Below are positions 63,801 to 64,000 of a stretch of 64,000 nt of DNA, piece by piece. The stretch is taken from the NCBI GenBank assembly GCA_021324115.1, contig JAJPJS010000013.1, positions 20,802 through 84,801 of the forward strand, read 5' to 3'. A program made the position numbers and the translations under genes. The notes below the pieces were generated by a model. That model saw only the letters and a list, made by a program, of their open reading frames with translations, was not told the origin of the DNA and searched no databases. Every line of letters starts with the position of its first letter. Within the stretch, counting starts at the first letter, position 1. Source of the stretch: Nitrososphaerota archaeon (GTDB lineage Archaea > Thermoproteota > Nitrososphaeria > Conexivisphaerales > DTJL01).

Positions 63801-64000
63801 GATACTGTTCAGATAACGATTTTTTAGCATCAGGTCTAGTCATCTTTGTTGCGGTGTTTGAACGGCCGAGCATGCTCTCATTGATCCAAATGAGAGCATA
63901 CGACATGCTTCTCAGGGCCGTTCAGGATAATGGTATATTTGAACGTAATAAAATACCTTTGGAGACCAAGGTATTAGGCTGTCTGCTCTATCTTTCTGGA
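63801..64000 (+). mobile_element. Left end of a related insertion sequence, cut by the window edge
   Basis: GATACTGTTCAGATAACG at 63801 matches the terminal repeat of the element at 58081, and CCTTTGGAGACCAAGGTATT near 63956 matches its transposase region. Orientation is the same as the first copy, so the two bracket 58855-63800. Confidence 0.75.
63854..64000 (+). CDS. IS transposase, N-terminal part (continues beyond window)
   Basis: The frame is open from GTG 63854 (or ATG 63872) to the edge and encodes MLSLIQMRAYDMLLRAVQDN, then IFERNKIPLETKVLGCLLYL. This matches the N-terminal part of the broken transposase at 58154, without the stop codon seen there, so this copy may be intact. The DDE domain would lie outside the window. 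Confidence 0.6.
   Translation, partial: MFERPSMLSLIQMRAYDMLLRAVQDNGIFERNKIPLETKVLGCLLYLSG

Noticed and set aside
1..64000. CRISPR arrays, rRNA or tRNA genes
   Set aside because: No regularly spaced repeats were seen. T-loop-like strings (for example near 40210 and 47795) have no matching acceptor or anticodon stems and lie in or beside coding regions.

Overview
The window reads as an archaeal chromosome. Diagnostic genes are TFE alpha (TFIIE-like), archaeal NAC, aMBF1, the archaeal tRNA methyltransferase Trm56 and two HTH_10 (bacterio-opsin-activator type) regulators. Many start codons lie 0-10 nt after a predicted transcription start, about 26 bp downstream of a TATA-like box, as expected for leaderless archaeal transcripts. 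Gene content (Entner-Doudoroff enzymes, the hut pathway, NarGHJI, class II ribonucleotide reductase) fits a heterotrophic archaeon able to respire nitrate. I cannot place the lineage from sequence alone. A relative of the Nitrososphaeria/TACK group or of Thermoplasmata is plausible.

Layout. 1-535: end of a ParB-like gene. 0.7-17.4 kb: a nitrate-respiration locus. It holds narGHJI with a TDT-family anion channel downstream, moeA-mobB and mobA for the molybdenum cofactor, two hemerythrin-like proteins and two paralogous HTH_10 regulators at the flanks, plus a cytoplasmic-looking BtuF-type protein, a hydrolase, an MFS transporter and a nitroreductase. 17.4-22.9 kb: a complete histidine-to-glutamate pathway (hutU, hutI, hutH, hutG) on alternating strands with shared promoters. 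22.9-28.7 kb: an amidohydrolase, then an unusual HTH/ATP-cone/NrdD-like fusion convergent with an adenosylcobalamin-dependent ribonucleotide reductase. 28.9-33.3 kb: information-processing genes (NAC, PUA protein, MBF1, HflX, Trm56, TFE, methyltransferase, zinc-finger protein). 33.5-37.2 kb: MsrA, an orphan with a phosphoribosyltransferase-like motif, aldo/keto reductase, cyclase.

37.3-46.6 kb: a scattered but nearly complete non-phosphorylative Entner-Doudoroff set. Glucose dehydrogenase, gluconate dehydratase, a KDG-aldolase-type enzyme, glycerate 2-kinase, enolase and pyruvate kinase are present; only the glyceraldehyde-oxidising step is missing. A decayed insertion sequence carrying a nested vapBC module sits in the middle. 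46.9-58.1 kb: SurE, a ferritin-like/VIT1 fusion, a coiled-coil protein, a bacterial-type MetK, an amino-acid permease, gamma-glutamyltransferase, several unrecognised small genes and a GltD-like oxidoreductase.

58.1-64 kb: accessory DNA. An insertion sequence with 16-bp perfect terminal inverted repeats and a broken transposase stands on the left, and the left end of a related copy stands at the right edge. Between them are an ABC exporter and a three-gene module: a divergent small membrane protein, a winged-helix-like protein, and a 400-residue zinc-ribbon protein with a C-terminal PD-(D/E)XK-like signature. That module is the best candidate here for an undescribed system.

Several loci show unusual translation starts. 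narG needs one base fewer in a T4 run to join its conserved N terminus to an ATG. pyk and the nuclease-like gene appear to begin with CTG.
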